A stretch of DNA of 64,000 nt from Palsa-504 sp963787645 (GCA_963787645.1 CAWBDS010000010.1:186001-250000); one strand, 5' to 3'. Numbered from the stretch's first letter, positions 51,754-60,455 are shown. Program-made: numbers and translations. Notes: generated by a model from the sequence alone, not told the origin.

Positions 51754-52908
51754 GTGGACTCCTTCGCTTTCGCTGACCAGCTGCCCAAGGTCGAGCTGCA
51801 CCTGCACCTGGTCGGGTCCGCCTCGGCGCCGACCGTGTTGGAGCTGGCCGGGCGGCATCCGGCCGGCGGCGTGGTCCCGCGCACCGAGCCGGAGCTGCGG
51901 GCGTACTACGAGTTCCGGGACTTCCCGCACTTCGCGGACGTGTACGGGGCGGTCAGCGCCCTGGTGCGCGATCCGGCCGACGTGGCCGCGCTGGTCACCG
52001 GTGCGGCGCGCGACCTGGCCGGGCAGAACGCCAGGTACGCGGAGCTGACCGTCACGCCGTACACGTTCACTGCCATGGGCATGCCCGCGCGGGAGGTCAC
52101 CGAGGCGCTGGATATCGGGGCCGGGGCGGCCCTGGGCGAGCACGGCGTGCGGATCGGCTACATCTTCGACATCCCGGGCGAGTACGGCGCCGTGGCCGCG
52201 CGGGCCACGCTGGACCACGCCCTATCGGATCCGCCGCGGGCGCTGACCGGGTTCGGCCTGGCCGGCATCGAGCAGGCCCGGCCGGCGCACCGGGATGCCC
52301 TGCGGGAGGTGTTCGCGGCGGCCATCGCGGCGGGTTTGCACAGCGTGCCGCACGCGGGCGAGATGTCCGGCCCGGAGACGATCTGGGAAGCGCTGACCGG
52401 ACTGCGCGCCGAGCGGATCGGGCACGGCATCAGCTGCCTGGACGATCCGGCCCTGGTCGCGTACCTGCGCGAGACCCAGGTGCCGCTGGAGGTTTGCCCC
52501 ACGTCCAACGTGTGCACCAAGCAGGTGCCTTCGCTTGCTGCCCATCCGCTGCCCAGGATGCTGGCCGAAGGCCTGTTCGTGACGCTGAACAGCGACGACC
52601 CGCCGATGTTCGGCACGTCGCTGGGCGAGGAGTACCGCCGGGCCGCTTCGGTGCTGGGGCTGAGCCGTGACCAGCTGGCCGGACTGGCCCGCAACGGGGT
52701 GCGGGCGTCGTTCCTGGACGCCGCGGCCAAGCAGGCCCTGCTCGACGAGATCGACCAGGTGGCGGTAGCGGCGGCGGGCGGCGAGGAGCACCACACCCGG
52801 CCACAACGACGTCGTGGGTTAGGCTTCGCGGGTGGGCCGCGTAATGCTCCGGCCGGTCCGGGAAGCCGATCTGACCTCGCTGGAAGAGAACGAGTCGCGC
52901 GAGGCTGA
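51754..52908 (+). CDS. add: Adenosine deaminase family protein
   Basis: 384 residues from GTG 51754. Metal and catalytic motifs: KVELHLHLVGS (His-x-His), SVPHAGEMSGPETIW (His, Glu), RIGHGISCL (His) and LNSDDPPMFGT (Asp-Asp). It deaminates adenosine or a related nucleoside/base. The family domain ends near DEIDQVAVAA; the last 40 residues are an unrelated Arg/Gly-rich read-through that overlaps the GNAT gene by 77 bases and contains a CCACAACGACGTCGTGGG repeat (52801-52818). Confidence 0.9.
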   Translation: MDSFAFADQLPKVELHLHLVGSASAPTVLELAGRHPAGGVVPRTEPELRAYYEFRDFPHFADVYGAVSALVRDPADVAALVTGAARDLAGQNARYAELTVTPYTFTAMGMPAREVTEALDIGAGAALGEHGVRIGYIFDIPGEYGAVAARATLDHALSDPPRALTGFGLAGIEQARPAHRDALREVFAAAIAAGLHSVPHAGEMSGPETIWEALTGLRAERIGHGISCLDDPALVAYLRETQVPLEVCPTSNVCTKQVPSLAAHPLPRMLAEGLFVTLNSDDPPMFGTSLGEEYRRAASVLGLSRDQLAGLARNGVRASFLDAAAKQALLDEIDQVAVAAAGGEEHHTRPQRRRGLGFAGGPRNAPAGPGSRSDLAGRERVARG

Positions 52909-53359
52909 CCCGTGGAACTGGTTCGCGCACGTGCCAGCGGGGGTGCGGCGCCGCCGGTTCGCCGCCGACGGGATGCTCTCCGAGGAGGGCGGCACGCTCG
53001 CGGTCGAGACCCCGGACGGCGCCCTGGCCGGGACGGTCAGCTGGTTCGCCCTGAGGCACGGGCCCAGCGCCGCATGCCGGTCCCTGAACATCGGGATCTC
53101 GTTGCTGCCCGGGCAGCGCGGGCGGGGGTACGGAGCGGCGGCCCAGCGGGCGCTGGCCGAGTACCTGTTCGCCACCACCTTGGTGGAGCGGATCGAGGCC
53201 GAAACCGACGTGGAGAACGTGGCCGAGCAGCGGGCCCTCGAGCGGGCCGGCTTTACCCGTGAGGGCGTCCTGCGGCACAGCCAGTTCCGCGCCGGGTGCT
53301 GGCGGGACAACGTGATCTACAGCATCTTGCGCGCCGAGGTTAGCCTGGACCAGTTCTAG
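52832..53359 (+). CDS. GNAT-family N-acetyltransferase (RimJ-like)
   Basis: 175 residues from GTG 52832 (ATG 52844 before LRPVREADLTSL is the more usual family start). GNAT features: ISLLPGQRGRGYGAAAQRAL (acetyl-CoA loop Q/RxxGxG/A), RIEAETDVENVAEQRALERA and GFTREGVLRHSQFRAG. The RimJ/RimL group acetylates protein N-termini or small amines. Overlaps the extended adenosine deaminase frame. Confidence 0.9.
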   Translation: MGRVMLRPVREADLTSLEENESREADPWNWFAHVPAGVRRRRFAADGMLSEEGGTLAVETPDGALAGTVSWFALRHGPSAACRSLNIGISLLPGQRGRGYGAAAQRALAEYLFATTLVERIEAETDVENVAEQRALERAGFTREGVLRHSQFRAGCWRDNVIYSILRAEVSLDQF

Positions 53360-53456
53360 CGCCCCGGGGGTGCACGTCAGCTGGCGGCGTGGGCAACGCG
53401 GTCGGGGTAGGTCTTGGAGAACTTGAGCATGTAGGTGGTAATCAGGCCGGGGATGA

Positions 53457-53633
53457 TCAGGCCGAGGAGCAGATCGTCAGGAACGTCTTGCCCAGGCCGG
53501 CCGCGCCCTCGACGACCACGCTGACCCCCGGCGGGGTCCGCCGCCGGACCACGGCCAGCACCAGGTCCACGACGGTGCGTTCCACCGCGACGCGATCCGG
53601 CGGCGATGAACGATCGCTGGCCACATCCGTCAC
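53457..53633 (-). pseudogene. Truncated P-loop protein coupled to the TMEM175 gene
   Basis: 58 codons from GTG 53633, which overlaps the TMEM175 stop as GTGA. It encodes RVAVERTVVDLVLAVVRRRT then VSVVVEGAAGLGKTFLT, a Walker A motif like the N-terminal ATPase of large LuxR/AfsR-type regulators, and stops 8 residues later. Downstream, in another frame, LLLGLIIPGLITTYMLKFSK reads to 53377. It looks like the remnant of a longer P-loop gene after an internal deletion. Confidence 0.5.
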
Positions 53634-54271
53634 TGCGGGCTTCGGCGGCCACGCTGGCGCCGGCGGTGACGGTGGCGGAGCAGGGCGGCCAGCACCGGGC
53701 CGGCCGCCCAGAGCGCCCAGCCGGCGTTGGTGGCGAAGAAGACCGGGATCGACAACCCGAAGCCGATCATCAAGCTGGCGGACTTCCTAGTCAGGCTGTC
53801 CACGACCGGCTGCGGCGGGTCGGCCAGCCGAGCGGCGATCAGGTGCCGCAGCATCGCGTACAGCACGCCTGACTCCAGGACCTGCAGCAGCGCATAGAAC
53901 CCGAAGCGCAGGGCGTGCACGGTCAGGCTCTGCCCGCCCACGACGAGCAGCTTGGTAGCGAACGGGTTGAGCACGATGCTGAACAGCCACCACATGTTGA
54001 GCACCTTGAGCCGGGCGTCGGTGCCCCGGACGTAGCGGAACAGGTCGTGATGGTCGGACCACGCCGCCGCGATCACCACGAAGCTGATCAGGAACGCGGC
54101 GTAGTGCCCGTCGTCGTGCCTGACCGAGGCCCAGAAGTCGTGGAACGTACCGGCTTCGGGCACCGGCAGGTCGATGGCGAGCAGCGTGATCGCGATGGCC
54201 ACTACCGCGTCGGAAAAGAAGGTCTGCCGTTCCGCGGCCTTGGCATCGGTTTCCCGCTCGTCTTCGGACAT
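53630..54271 (-). CDS. TMEM175-like (DUF1211) membrane protein
   Basis: 213 residues. The family signature RQTFFSDAVVAIAITLLAID is in the first helix (FSD motif of the K+ selectivity/gating helix), followed by AAWSDHHDLFRYVRG. Six membrane segments. Bacterial TMEM175 proteins form potassium-permeable tetramers. The C-terminus is strongly basic (RHRHRRRQRGRR). Confidence 0.88.
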   Translation of the reverse strand: MSEDERETDAKAAERQTFFSDAVVAIAITLLAIDLPVPEAGTFHDFWASVRHDDGHYAAFLISFVVIAAAWSDHHDLFRYVRGTDARLKVLNMWWLFSIVLNPFATKLLVVGGQSLTVHALRFGFYALLQVLESGVLYAMLRHLIAARLADPPQPVVDSLTRKSASLMIGFGLSIPVFFATNAGWALWAAGPVLAALLRHRHRRRQRGRRSPQ

Positions 54272-54313
54272 CAGAAGATCATCTCGCGGCCGCTGCGGAC
54301 GAGTCGACCCAGC

Positions 54314-54809
54314 TCACGCCGTGATGATCGTGTCGGTGTCGCCGGACAGCAGCTGCTGCGGGATCTGACCGAACGTGTACTGGGCCGGCGTCGTGCCCGC
54401 GACCAGGGTGAACATCCAGATGACGTCGAACCGGTTACCCGGCCAGGGCTGCGAGATGACCGTACCCGGCACGGTGGGCAGCGCGGTGGCGATGGCCGGG
54501 ATGTGGTCGTGCTCCCAGCAGATGAGCACCACGCCGGAGTAGCTGCTCAGCACGCTGGCGGCCAGCTGAGCTTCGCTGCCTTCGGCGAAGTTGGACACGA
54601 TGGCCAGCCCGAGACGGTCAGCCAGGCCCTGGATCGTCTGGTAGGTGCGGTGCTCGGCGGTCTTGGCCGCGCTGCCGTAGGAGGTAGGGCGGACCCTGCG
54701 CCGCGGCGGCGGCCTGCCCGGGCGCGGCGGCCCGCGGGTCGGCGGCCTTCTCGCCGTGCCGGATGACGTAGATGGTGTCCGGCGGAGGAACGGCTGCTGG
54801 CGACGTCAT
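54314..54809 (-). pseudogene. Histidine phosphatase-superfamily protein, deleted and frameshifted
   Basis: From ATG 54809 the frame begins TIYVIRHGEKAADPRA, with the catalytic RHG, and soon goes out of frame. The body resumes in another frame at about 54690 as YGSAAKTAEHRTYQTIQGLA, continuing SNFAEGSEAQLAASVLSSYS and VLICWEHDHIPAIATALP to the stop at 54314. The usual 40-50 residues between the RHG block and the LFAPSYGSAAKT-type block are missing. Not functional as it stands. Confidence 0.82.
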
Positions 54810-54887
54810 GGTCTTCAGTTTGCGGGTCTGTTATCGGCGACGGGTAGGGTTTCGCCCAGTAAGCGTGAACTCTGGAAACGCGAGGCG

Positions 54888-55940
54888 ATGACCAGCGAGC
54901 CGGGAACGACGGGGCCGGGGACCGCGGGTGACACGGGAGCACCGCAGGCCGGGCCGCGCACGGGCTCGGGCCTGTCCTGGCCGCTGGTCCTGCCGCTCGC
55001 CCTGCTCATCATCTTGGGCCTGGCCGGGCTGCGCGGCACGGTGACCGCGCCGCACTGGAACGCGTCGGTGCGGCACCACGGCTGGGCCGTCGGCCTCGCG
55101 CTCGAGGTGGTCCTCGGAGTGCTGCTCACGCTGACCGTCTGGCGCCGGTCCCAGGTCATGCGCGGCGTCCCGCTCGGCGGAGCAGCGGTCAACGACGTGG
55201 CGGCCAAGCTGCGCGGGGTGCTCATCGTGGTGCTCGGGGGCGGCATGATCGCGGTGGCGGTGGCCATCGTCATCAGCCTGCAGGTCCGGGTCCACGTGCT
55301 GCCCCCGCCGAAGCCATTTTCCACTCCCCCGCCCCGGGTGAGGCTGTCGCAAAAGCCAATCCCCTCCGCGGGCTCCTCTCACTTCCCGCTGGCCGTGAGC
55401 CTGTACGCGCTGCTGATCGTGCTCCTGGTGGCCGGGCTGCTGCTCAGCATCTGGTGGGCCCGGCGGTTCCGGCCGCCGTCGATAGTCCGGCACCGTGAGT
55501 TCCTGGCCCAAGACCCCGAGGACCTGCGCGAAGCGGTGGAATCGGGACGGTCGGCGCTGCGCACCGTCGACGACGCGCAGGCGGCCATCATCGCCTGCTA
55601 CGTGGCGATGGAGAACAGCCTGGCCGATCGGGGCGCGGCCCGGGCCGTGGCCGACACACCCGATGAACTGCTGGCCCGGGCGACCGCGACCGGTGTGGTG
55701 CGCGGCACCGCCCCCGCGCGGCTGACCGCGCTGTTCTACGAGGCCAGGTTCTCCAGCCACCCGCTCGGCCACGCGCAGCGGGACGCGGCCGAGCAGGCCC
55801 TGGACGAGCTGGCCGCCGCCCTGGCCGAAGCAGCCAGCACGGGCAAATCCAGCACGGGCAAATCCAGCACGGGCAACTCCAGCACGGGCAACTCCAGCAT
55901 GGGCAAGGCCGAGGCCGGGGAAGCGACGGCCGCGCCGTGA
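54888..55940 (+). CDS. DUF4129-containing membrane protein
   Basis: 350 residues from ATG 54888 (GCGAGGCG upstream). Membrane segments at about 30-48, 65-85, 108-130 and 172-195. DUF4129 is in the C-terminal cytosolic part: AIIACYVAMENSLADRGAAR, TPDELLARATATGVVRGTAP and LTALFYEARFSSHPLG. The tail has five 15-bp repeats. It heads a coupled operon with MoxR and DUF58 proteins; in related actinomycete loci this set is linked to transglutaminase-like envelope functions. Confidence 0.85.
   Translation: MTSEPGTTGPGTAGDTGAPQAGPRTGSGLSWPLVLPLALLIILGLAGLRGTVTAPHWNASVRHHGWAVGLALEVVLGVLLTLTVWRRSQVMRGVPLGGAAVNDVAAKLRGVLIVVLGGGMIAVAVAIVISLQVRVHVLPPPKPFSTPPPRVRLSQKPIPSAGSSHFPLAVSLYALLIVLLVAGLLLSIWWARRFRPPSIVRHREFLAQDPEDLREAVESGRSALRTVDDAQAAIIACYVAMENSLADRGAARAVADTPDELLARATATGVVRGTAPARLTALFYEARFSSHPLGHAQRDAAEQALDELAAALAEAASTGKSSTGKSSTGNSSTGNSSMGKAEAGEATAAP
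55836..55910 (+). repeat. Five tandem 15-bp repeats at the end of the DUF4129 gene
   Basis: Unit AGCACGGGCAAATCC (twice), AGCACGGGCAACTCC (twice), AGCATGGGCAAGGCC (once), encoding five STGKS/STGNS/SMGKA pentapeptides. In-frame, so copy number can vary without breaking the gene. Likely a recently expanded, disordered tail. Confidence 0.9.
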
Positions 55941-56506
55941 GCACGCCCGAGGAGAACCGGGACGACGGGGCCATGGTGAGCCCGTGGCGCGGGACGACCC
56001 CGGAACTGCTCATCGCGGCCGTGGCGATCATTGCGGCGGCGGTGGCCGGCTACGTGACGGCTGGCTGGACCGGCCTCGGCGTGGTGGCGGTGGTGACCGC
56101 GGCGGGCGTGATGATCTTGGTGCGCACGCTGCTGCCCCAGCTCACGCCGGACGCGGCCAAGAAGGCGCGGGAGAAGGGGCGGGCTCGCACGCTGACCGGC
56201 TACTCGCACCGAAGGTTCGTGGTGCACAACGCGATGACCAGCAAGGGCTATTACGACACCGAGTTGCGACCGGTCCTGGAGCACCTGCTGGCGGCCCGGC
56301 TGGCCGAACGCCACGGCGTGCACCTGTACCAAGACCCCGAGCGGGCCCGTCAGGTGCTGTGCCGCAGCTCGCGCAAGGCCGGCCTGTGGGAATGGATCGA
56401 CCCGGCCACCCGGCCGACGGACACCACGGTGCGCGACCACACGGACCGGCGCGGCATCCCGCGGCACGTCCTGTCGCGCCTCATCGACCGATTGGAGAAG
56501 CTCTGA
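55937..56506 (+). CDS. Membrane protein of the MoxR-DUF58 operon
   Basis: 189 residues from GTG 55937 (GTGA overlap with the DUF4129 stop). Two hydrophobic segments (LLIAAVAIIAAAVAGYV and VVAVVTAAGVMILVRTLL), then a basic cytosolic domain with FVVHNAMTSKGYYDTELRPV and GVHLYQDPERARQVLCR. No characterised family recognised, but it is a regular member of this operon type. Its stop overlaps the moxR ATG. Confidence 0.78.
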   Translation: MSTPEENRDDGAMVSPWRGTTPELLIAAVAIIAAAVAGYVTAGWTGLGVVAVVTAAGVMILVRTLLPQLTPDAAKKAREKGRARTLTGYSHRRFVVHNAMTSKGYYDTELRPVLEHLLAARLAERHGVHLYQDPERARQVLCRSSRKAGLWEWIDPATRPTDTTVRDHTDRRGIPRHVLSRLIDRLEKL

Positions 56507-57480
56507 TGGGCCCCGAAGAAGCCGCGATTAGCTGCTCGGCCATCCTGGATGAGCTCGAGCGTACGGTGGTCGGCCGCCGCCGGACCCTGGAGCTGGTCCT
56601 GATCGGCATCCTGGCCGGCGGCCACGTCCTGCTCGAGGACCTGCCGGGGCTGGGCAAGACGCTCATCGCCCGGTCGTTCGCCCAGGTGCTCGGACTGGAT
56701 TTCGCGCGTATCCAGTTCACTCCGGACCTGCTGCCTTCTGACGTGGTGGGCGCGCCGCTATACGATCAGCGGTCGGCCGACATGGTGTTCCGCCCCGGCC
56801 CGGTGTTCACCCAGCTGCTGCTGGCCGACGAGATCAACCGGACGCCGCCCAAGACCCAGGCGGCACTGCTCGAGGCGATGGGCGAGGGCCAGGTGAGCGT
56901 GGACGGGCAGACCCGCATGCTCCCCCAGCCGTTCATCGTGCTGGCCACCGACAACCCGATCGAGTACGAAGGCACCTACGAGCTGCCCGAAGCCCAGCTC
57001 GACCGGTTCTTGATGCGGCTGCGCCTGGGCTACCTGACCAGCGGCGACGAGACCGACATGCTCCGGCGCCGGGTGGACCGGGCCACCGAGTACGCCGAGC
57101 TGAACCCGGTGATCAGCGCGGACGGGGTGCTGGCCATGCGGAATTCGCTCGAACAGGTGGAGATCAGCCCGGATCTGCTGGACTACATCGTGGCTATCGT
57201 CCGGGCGACCAGGAACGACGCTCAGGTGCAGGTCGGCGCGAGCCCCCGCGGTGGCCTGGCGCTGGTCCAGCTGGCCCGCGGCCAGGCGGTGCTGAGCAAG
57301 CGCGACTATGTGGTCCCCGACGACATCAAGCAGGTGGCGGTGCCCGCACTCGCGCACCGGGTCACGCTGCGGCCCGAACTGTGGGTCCGTCAGGTCTCGG
57401 CCGACGAGGTGGTGGCCAAGATGCTGGCCGGCGTGCCCACCCCCAAGACCGACCCCCGGACCCAGGCAGTCACTAGCTGA
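56506..57480 (+). CDS. MoxR-family AAA+ ATPase
   Basis: 324 residues from ATG 56506. Walker A EDLPGLGKTLIARSF, Walker B QLLLADEINRTPPKTQAAL, sensor VLATDNPIEYEGTYELPEAQ and arginine residue DRFLMRL, all of MoxR type. C-terminal lid with SPRGGLALVQLARGQAVL. MoxR ATPases act as chaperones for von Willebrand-type partners; here the DUF58 protein encoded next (TGATGG overlap) is the probable partner. Confidence 0.94.
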   Translation: MGPEEAAISCSAILDELERTVVGRRRTLELVLIGILAGGHVLLEDLPGLGKTLIARSFAQVLGLDFARIQFTPDLLPSDVVGAPLYDQRSADMVFRPGPVFTQLLLADEINRTPPKTQAALLEAMGEGQVSVDGQTRMLPQPFIVLATDNPIEYEGTYELPEAQLDRFLMRLRLGYLTSGDETDMLRRRVDRATEYAELNPVISADGVLAMRNSLEQVEISPDLLDYIVAIVRATRNDAQVQVGASPRGGLALVQLARGQAVLSKRDYVVPDDIKQVAVPALAHRVTLRPELWVRQVSADEVVAKMLAGVPTPKTDPRTQAVTS

Positions 57481-58769
57481 TGGAAGGTTACGAGTACAGC
57501 CTGCAGTGGCGGTCCTCCCGGCACGCTCGCCGGCTGCTCACCCTAGGCCTGGCCGCGCTGCTCATCGCCACCGTGGCCCGGCGCCCGGAGTTCGCGGGCC
57601 TGGCTGCTCCCGCGCTGCTGCTGCTGGCGGCCGGGCGCGGCCAGCGGCGGCCGCCCCGGGTCGGCCTGCAGGCCCGGCCCAGTACCCGGCGGGCCTTCGA
57701 AGGCGAACTGGTCGCCGTGGACATGACGATCGAGGGCCAGGGCTCCTGCAGCGTGCGCTGGATCCTGCACCCGGGCCGGGAGATCGAGCCGGTCGACGCC
57801 ACGGCCGCGGACGGACCGCAGGCCCGCTTCACCTTCTCCCCCCAGCGCTGGGGACGGCGGGAGATCGGCACCATGGACGTGCTCCTGCGCGACCGCTGGC
57901 GGCTGGCCGAAGGGCACCTGACCGTGAACCTGCCCGACCTGGACTGCTATCCGGCCCCGGCCCAGCAGCGGACCCAGGTGGTGCTCAGCCGGCTGCCGAA
58001 CCGGCTTGGCGAGCACGCGGCCCGGACGTTCGGCGAGGGCCTCGAGTTCGCCGGGGTCCGCGAGTACGTGCCGGGCGACCGGCAGCGCAGCATCAACTGG
58101 CCGGCCAGCACCCGGCGCGGGCGGCTGCAGGTGAACACGTTCGCCGCCGAACGCTCGCAGGACGTGGTGCTGCTGGTGGACGGCACCTCCGACGTGGGCG
58201 AACCCGGCTCATCCGCGCTCGACCTGGCGCTGCGCGGCGCGGCGGCCGCGGCCCGCGCGTACCTGGACGCCCGGGACCGGGTCGGCGTGATCACCTACCA
58301 CTGGGGCTCGGTGGGCTGGCTGGCGCCCGGGCTCGGCCGGCGGCAGGTGTACCGGATCATCGACTCGATGCTGGCCAGCGAGCGGGGCGGCACGGCGCCG
58401 GCTTCGCGGTCCAGATCGGCGTTCGGGACCAGCGTGCAGCGGCTGCCGCGGGCCGCGCTGCCCCCCGGCGCGCTGGTCGTGGTGTTCAGCCCGCTGCTGG
58501 ACCAGCGGTTCGTCGAGGCGCTGCGGGACATGCGCGAGCGCGGCTTGACCATGCTGGTCGTCGACGTGCTCAACGCCGATCCGCCCGCCCGGCCGCGCAG
58601 CACGGACCGGATGGCCCGGCGGATCTGGCGGATGGAGCAGGAGGCGATCCGGTTCTCGCTGCGCGAGCTGGGCGTCCCGGTGGTGCACTGGGACGGGATC
58701 GCCTCCCTGGACCTGCCGCTGGCCCGGTACACCCGCCGCCCGCTGATCGCCGCGGGGACGCGGCGATGA
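57480..58769 (+). CDS. DUF58 / von Willebrand-like protein
   Basis: 429 residues. Two hydrophobic segments near the N-terminus (about 21-55) followed by an Ig-like part. The DUF58 core EFAGVREYVPGDRQRSINWP (family GDDxRxIxW) leads into a vWA-like domain: DVVLLVDGTSDVGEPGS (MIDAS-like Asp), GVITYHWGS and LVVVFSPLLDQRFVEALRDM. Membrane anchored, with the vWA part in the cytosol, and coupled to moxR. Confidence 0.92.
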   Translation: MEGYEYSLQWRSSRHARRLLTLGLAALLIATVARRPEFAGLAAPALLLLAAGRGQRRPPRVGLQARPSTRRAFEGELVAVDMTIEGQGSCSVRWILHPGREIEPVDATAADGPQARFTFSPQRWGRREIGTMDVLLRDRWRLAEGHLTVNLPDLDCYPAPAQQRTQVVLSRLPNRLGEHAARTFGEGLEFAGVREYVPGDRQRSINWPASTRRGRLQVNTFAAERSQDVVLLVDGTSDVGEPGSSALDLALRGAAAAARAYLDARDRVGVITYHWGSVGWLAPGLGRRQVYRIIDSMLASERGGTAPASRSRSAFGTSVQRLPRAALPPGALVVVFSPLLDQRFVEALRDMRERGLTMLVVDVLNADPPARPRSTDRMARRIWRMEQEAIRFSLRELGVPVVHWDGIASLDLPLARYTRRPLIAAGTRR

Positions 58770-59350
58770 CCCGCCCAGTCGAGATCGGCACAGTCGCCAT
58801 CCGAGGCGCGGCCGTCCTGCTCGGTACGGGCTGCGTGGTGTGGGCGGCCGCGCCGCTGGTGCGCGAGGGCTGGGCCAACCTGGCCCTGATCCTGGCCATC
58901 ATCGGGGTGGCCGCGGGGGCGTTGCGCCTGGTCCTGGCCGGGCTCCCGGTGCCCGCGGACGCCTTCTTGCTTTCTGTGCCGATCCGGGCCTGGCTGGCGT
59001 TCCTGGAGACGTTGCGGCGGGTGCCCTGGGAGGAGGGCGCGGTGGTCGCCGTGGTGTGGCTGGAGGTGCTGCACAAGTCCCGGCCCTGGCCCACCGCGTT
59101 GCTCGGCGCGGCGCTGATCGCCTACCTGCTCGCCACCCACCTGGCCGAGTCCGACGCCTCCCCCGAGGTGCTGCGGCCGCAGGCGCGGGTGCTGGCTCTG
59201 GGCGCGGCCCTGCTGGCCCTCGGGGCGGGCGCCGGGATGCTGCCCGCGACCGGCCCGGGACCCGGCTCGGCGCTGTTGCGGCTGGTCGCGGCGGCCGCGC
59301 TCATCGCCGCCGCCGGCCTGGTGCTGCCCTACGTGGCCAGGCCCGAGTAG
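58766..59350 (+). CDS. Integral membrane protein, last gene of the MoxR-DUF58 operon
   Basis: 194 residues from ATG 58766 (ATGA overlap with the DUF58 stop). About six hydrophobic segments (ALILAIIGVAAGALRLVLAG; AVVAVVWLEVLHKSR; LLGAALIAYLLATHLAES; VLALGAALLALGAGAGM; LVAAAALIAAAGLVLPYVA). No named family recognised. Its position suggests a membrane partner of the MoxR/DUF58 complex. Confidence 0.78.
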   Translation: MTRPVEIGTVAIRGAAVLLGTGCVVWAAAPLVREGWANLALILAIIGVAAGALRLVLAGLPVPADAFLLSVPIRAWLAFLETLRRVPWEEGAVVAVVWLEVLHKSRPWPTALLGAALIAYLLATHLAESDASPEVLRPQARVLALGAALLALGAGAGMLPATGPGPGSALLRLVAAAALIAAAGLVLPYVARPE

Positions 59351-59493
59351 CACCCCGCCGCGCGGGCGGCCAACCTTGTCGGGATATACAAGAGGGACAC
59401 CGAATCACGGGTCTTCCTTGGGGACTGGCGGCTTACAAGAGGGCTGGTCAGGCGGGAAGATGGGGGTTCACGCGGAGGACACAGGAGGGCCTT

Positions 59494-60336
59494 ATGGCTG
59501 AGATCGTCCGGGCCGGGCTAATCCAGCAGCGCTGGACCGGGGAGAAGGATTCGATGATCGCGGCGGCGGTGGACCACATCCGTACCGCGGCGTCGGCTGG
59601 CGCGCAGGTGGTATGCCTGCAGGAACTGTTCTACGGGCCGTACTTCTGCCAGGTGCAGGACGCCGACTACTACTCCTACACCGAGGCCATCCCGGACGGG
59701 CCGACCACCCGGCTGCTGCAGGACGTGGCGCGGGACGCCCACATCGTGATCGTCGCGCCGATGTACGAGGAAGAGCACCCGGGCATCTACTACAACACCG
59801 CGGCGGTGATCGACGCCGACGGCAGCTACCTGGGCAAGTACCGCAAGACGCACCTTCCCCAGGTCAAGGGGTTCTGGGAGAAGTTCTACTTCCGGCCCGG
59901 CAACATGGGCTACCCGGTGTTCGACACCGCGGCGGGCCGGATCGGCGTGTACATCTGCTACGACCGGCACTTCCCCGAGGGCTGGCGGGCGCTCGGCCTG
60001 GCCGGGGCGCGGATCGTGTTCAACCCGTCAGCCACCAGCCGGGGCCTGTCCCAGTACCTGTGGCGGCTGGAGCAGACGGCCGCCGCGGTGGCCAACGAGT
60101 ACTTCGTGGGCACGATCAACCGGGTCGGCATCGAGCCGCTCGGCGACAACGACTTCTACGGCGGCACCTACTTCGCCGACCCGCGCGGTCAGCTCATCGG
60201 CGACGCCGCCGCCGACGACCAGGACGAGGTCGTGGTGCGGGACCTGGACATGGGCCTGCTGGCCGAGGTCCGCAACCTGTGGCAGTTCTACCGCGACCGC
60301 CGCCCCGACCAGTACGAGACGCTGGTACAGCCATGA
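59494..60336 (+). CDS. Nitrilase-superfamily carbamoyl amidase (beta-ureidopropionase / N-carbamoylputrescine amidase-like)
   Basis: 280 residues from ATG 59494, after ACAGGAGGGC. Catalytic triad: Glu44 in VCLQELFYGPYF, Lys118 in GKYRKTHLP and Cys155 in VYICYDRHFPEG. The GFWEKFYFRPGN loop is typical of N-carbamoyl-amino-acid amidases. With the dihydropyrimidinase and LLM oxidoreductase genes behind it, it probably performs the last step: hydrolysis of an N-carbamoyl amino acid to the amino acid, CO2 and ammonia. A direct repeat TACAAGAGGG (59387-59396, 59434-59443) lies upstream. Confidence 0.92.
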   Translation: MAEIVRAGLIQQRWTGEKDSMIAAAVDHIRTAASAGAQVVCLQELFYGPYFCQVQDADYYSYTEAIPDGPTTRLLQDVARDAHIVIVAPMYEEEHPGIYYNTAAVIDADGSYLGKYRKTHLPQVKGFWEKFYFRPGNMGYPVFDTAAGRIGVYICYDRHFPEGWRALGLAGARIVFNPSATSRGLSQYLWRLEQTAAAVANEYFVGTINRVGIEPLGDNDFYGGTYFADPRGQLIGDAAADDQDEVVVRDLDMGLLAEVRNLWQFYRDRRPDQYETLVQP

Positions 60337-60455
60337 GCCGTCAGCGAGCGAAGGCGAGCCGGGAGGCAGCCATGAGCCATCAGCGAGCGAAGGCGAGCCG
60401 GGAGGCAGCCATGAGCCATCGGCGAGCGAAGGCGAGCCGGGAGATAGAGCCGTGA
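60333..60455 (+). CDS. 40-codon micro-ORF of three 39-bp repeats, coupled on both sides
   Basis: ATG at 60333, 60372 and 60411 start three near-identical 39-bp units encoding MSRQRAKASREAA-type 13-residue repeats; the third ends in REIEP. The first ATG overlaps the amidase stop (ATGA) and the TGA 60453-60455 overlaps the hydantoinase GTG (GTGA). Each unit ends with GGGAGG about 6 bases before the next ATG, so each also repeats a ribosome-binding site. The product would be a small, very basic, helical peptide. It may be a real peptide or a duplicated coupling signal. Confidence 0.6.
   Translation: MSRQRAKASREAAMSHQRAKASREAAMSHRRAKASREIEP

Noticed and set aside
59387..59443. Direct repeat TACAAGAGGG before the carbamoyl amidase gene
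   Set aside because: Only 10 bp and two copies; could be a regulator site, but nothing else supports it. Mentioned in the gene entry only.
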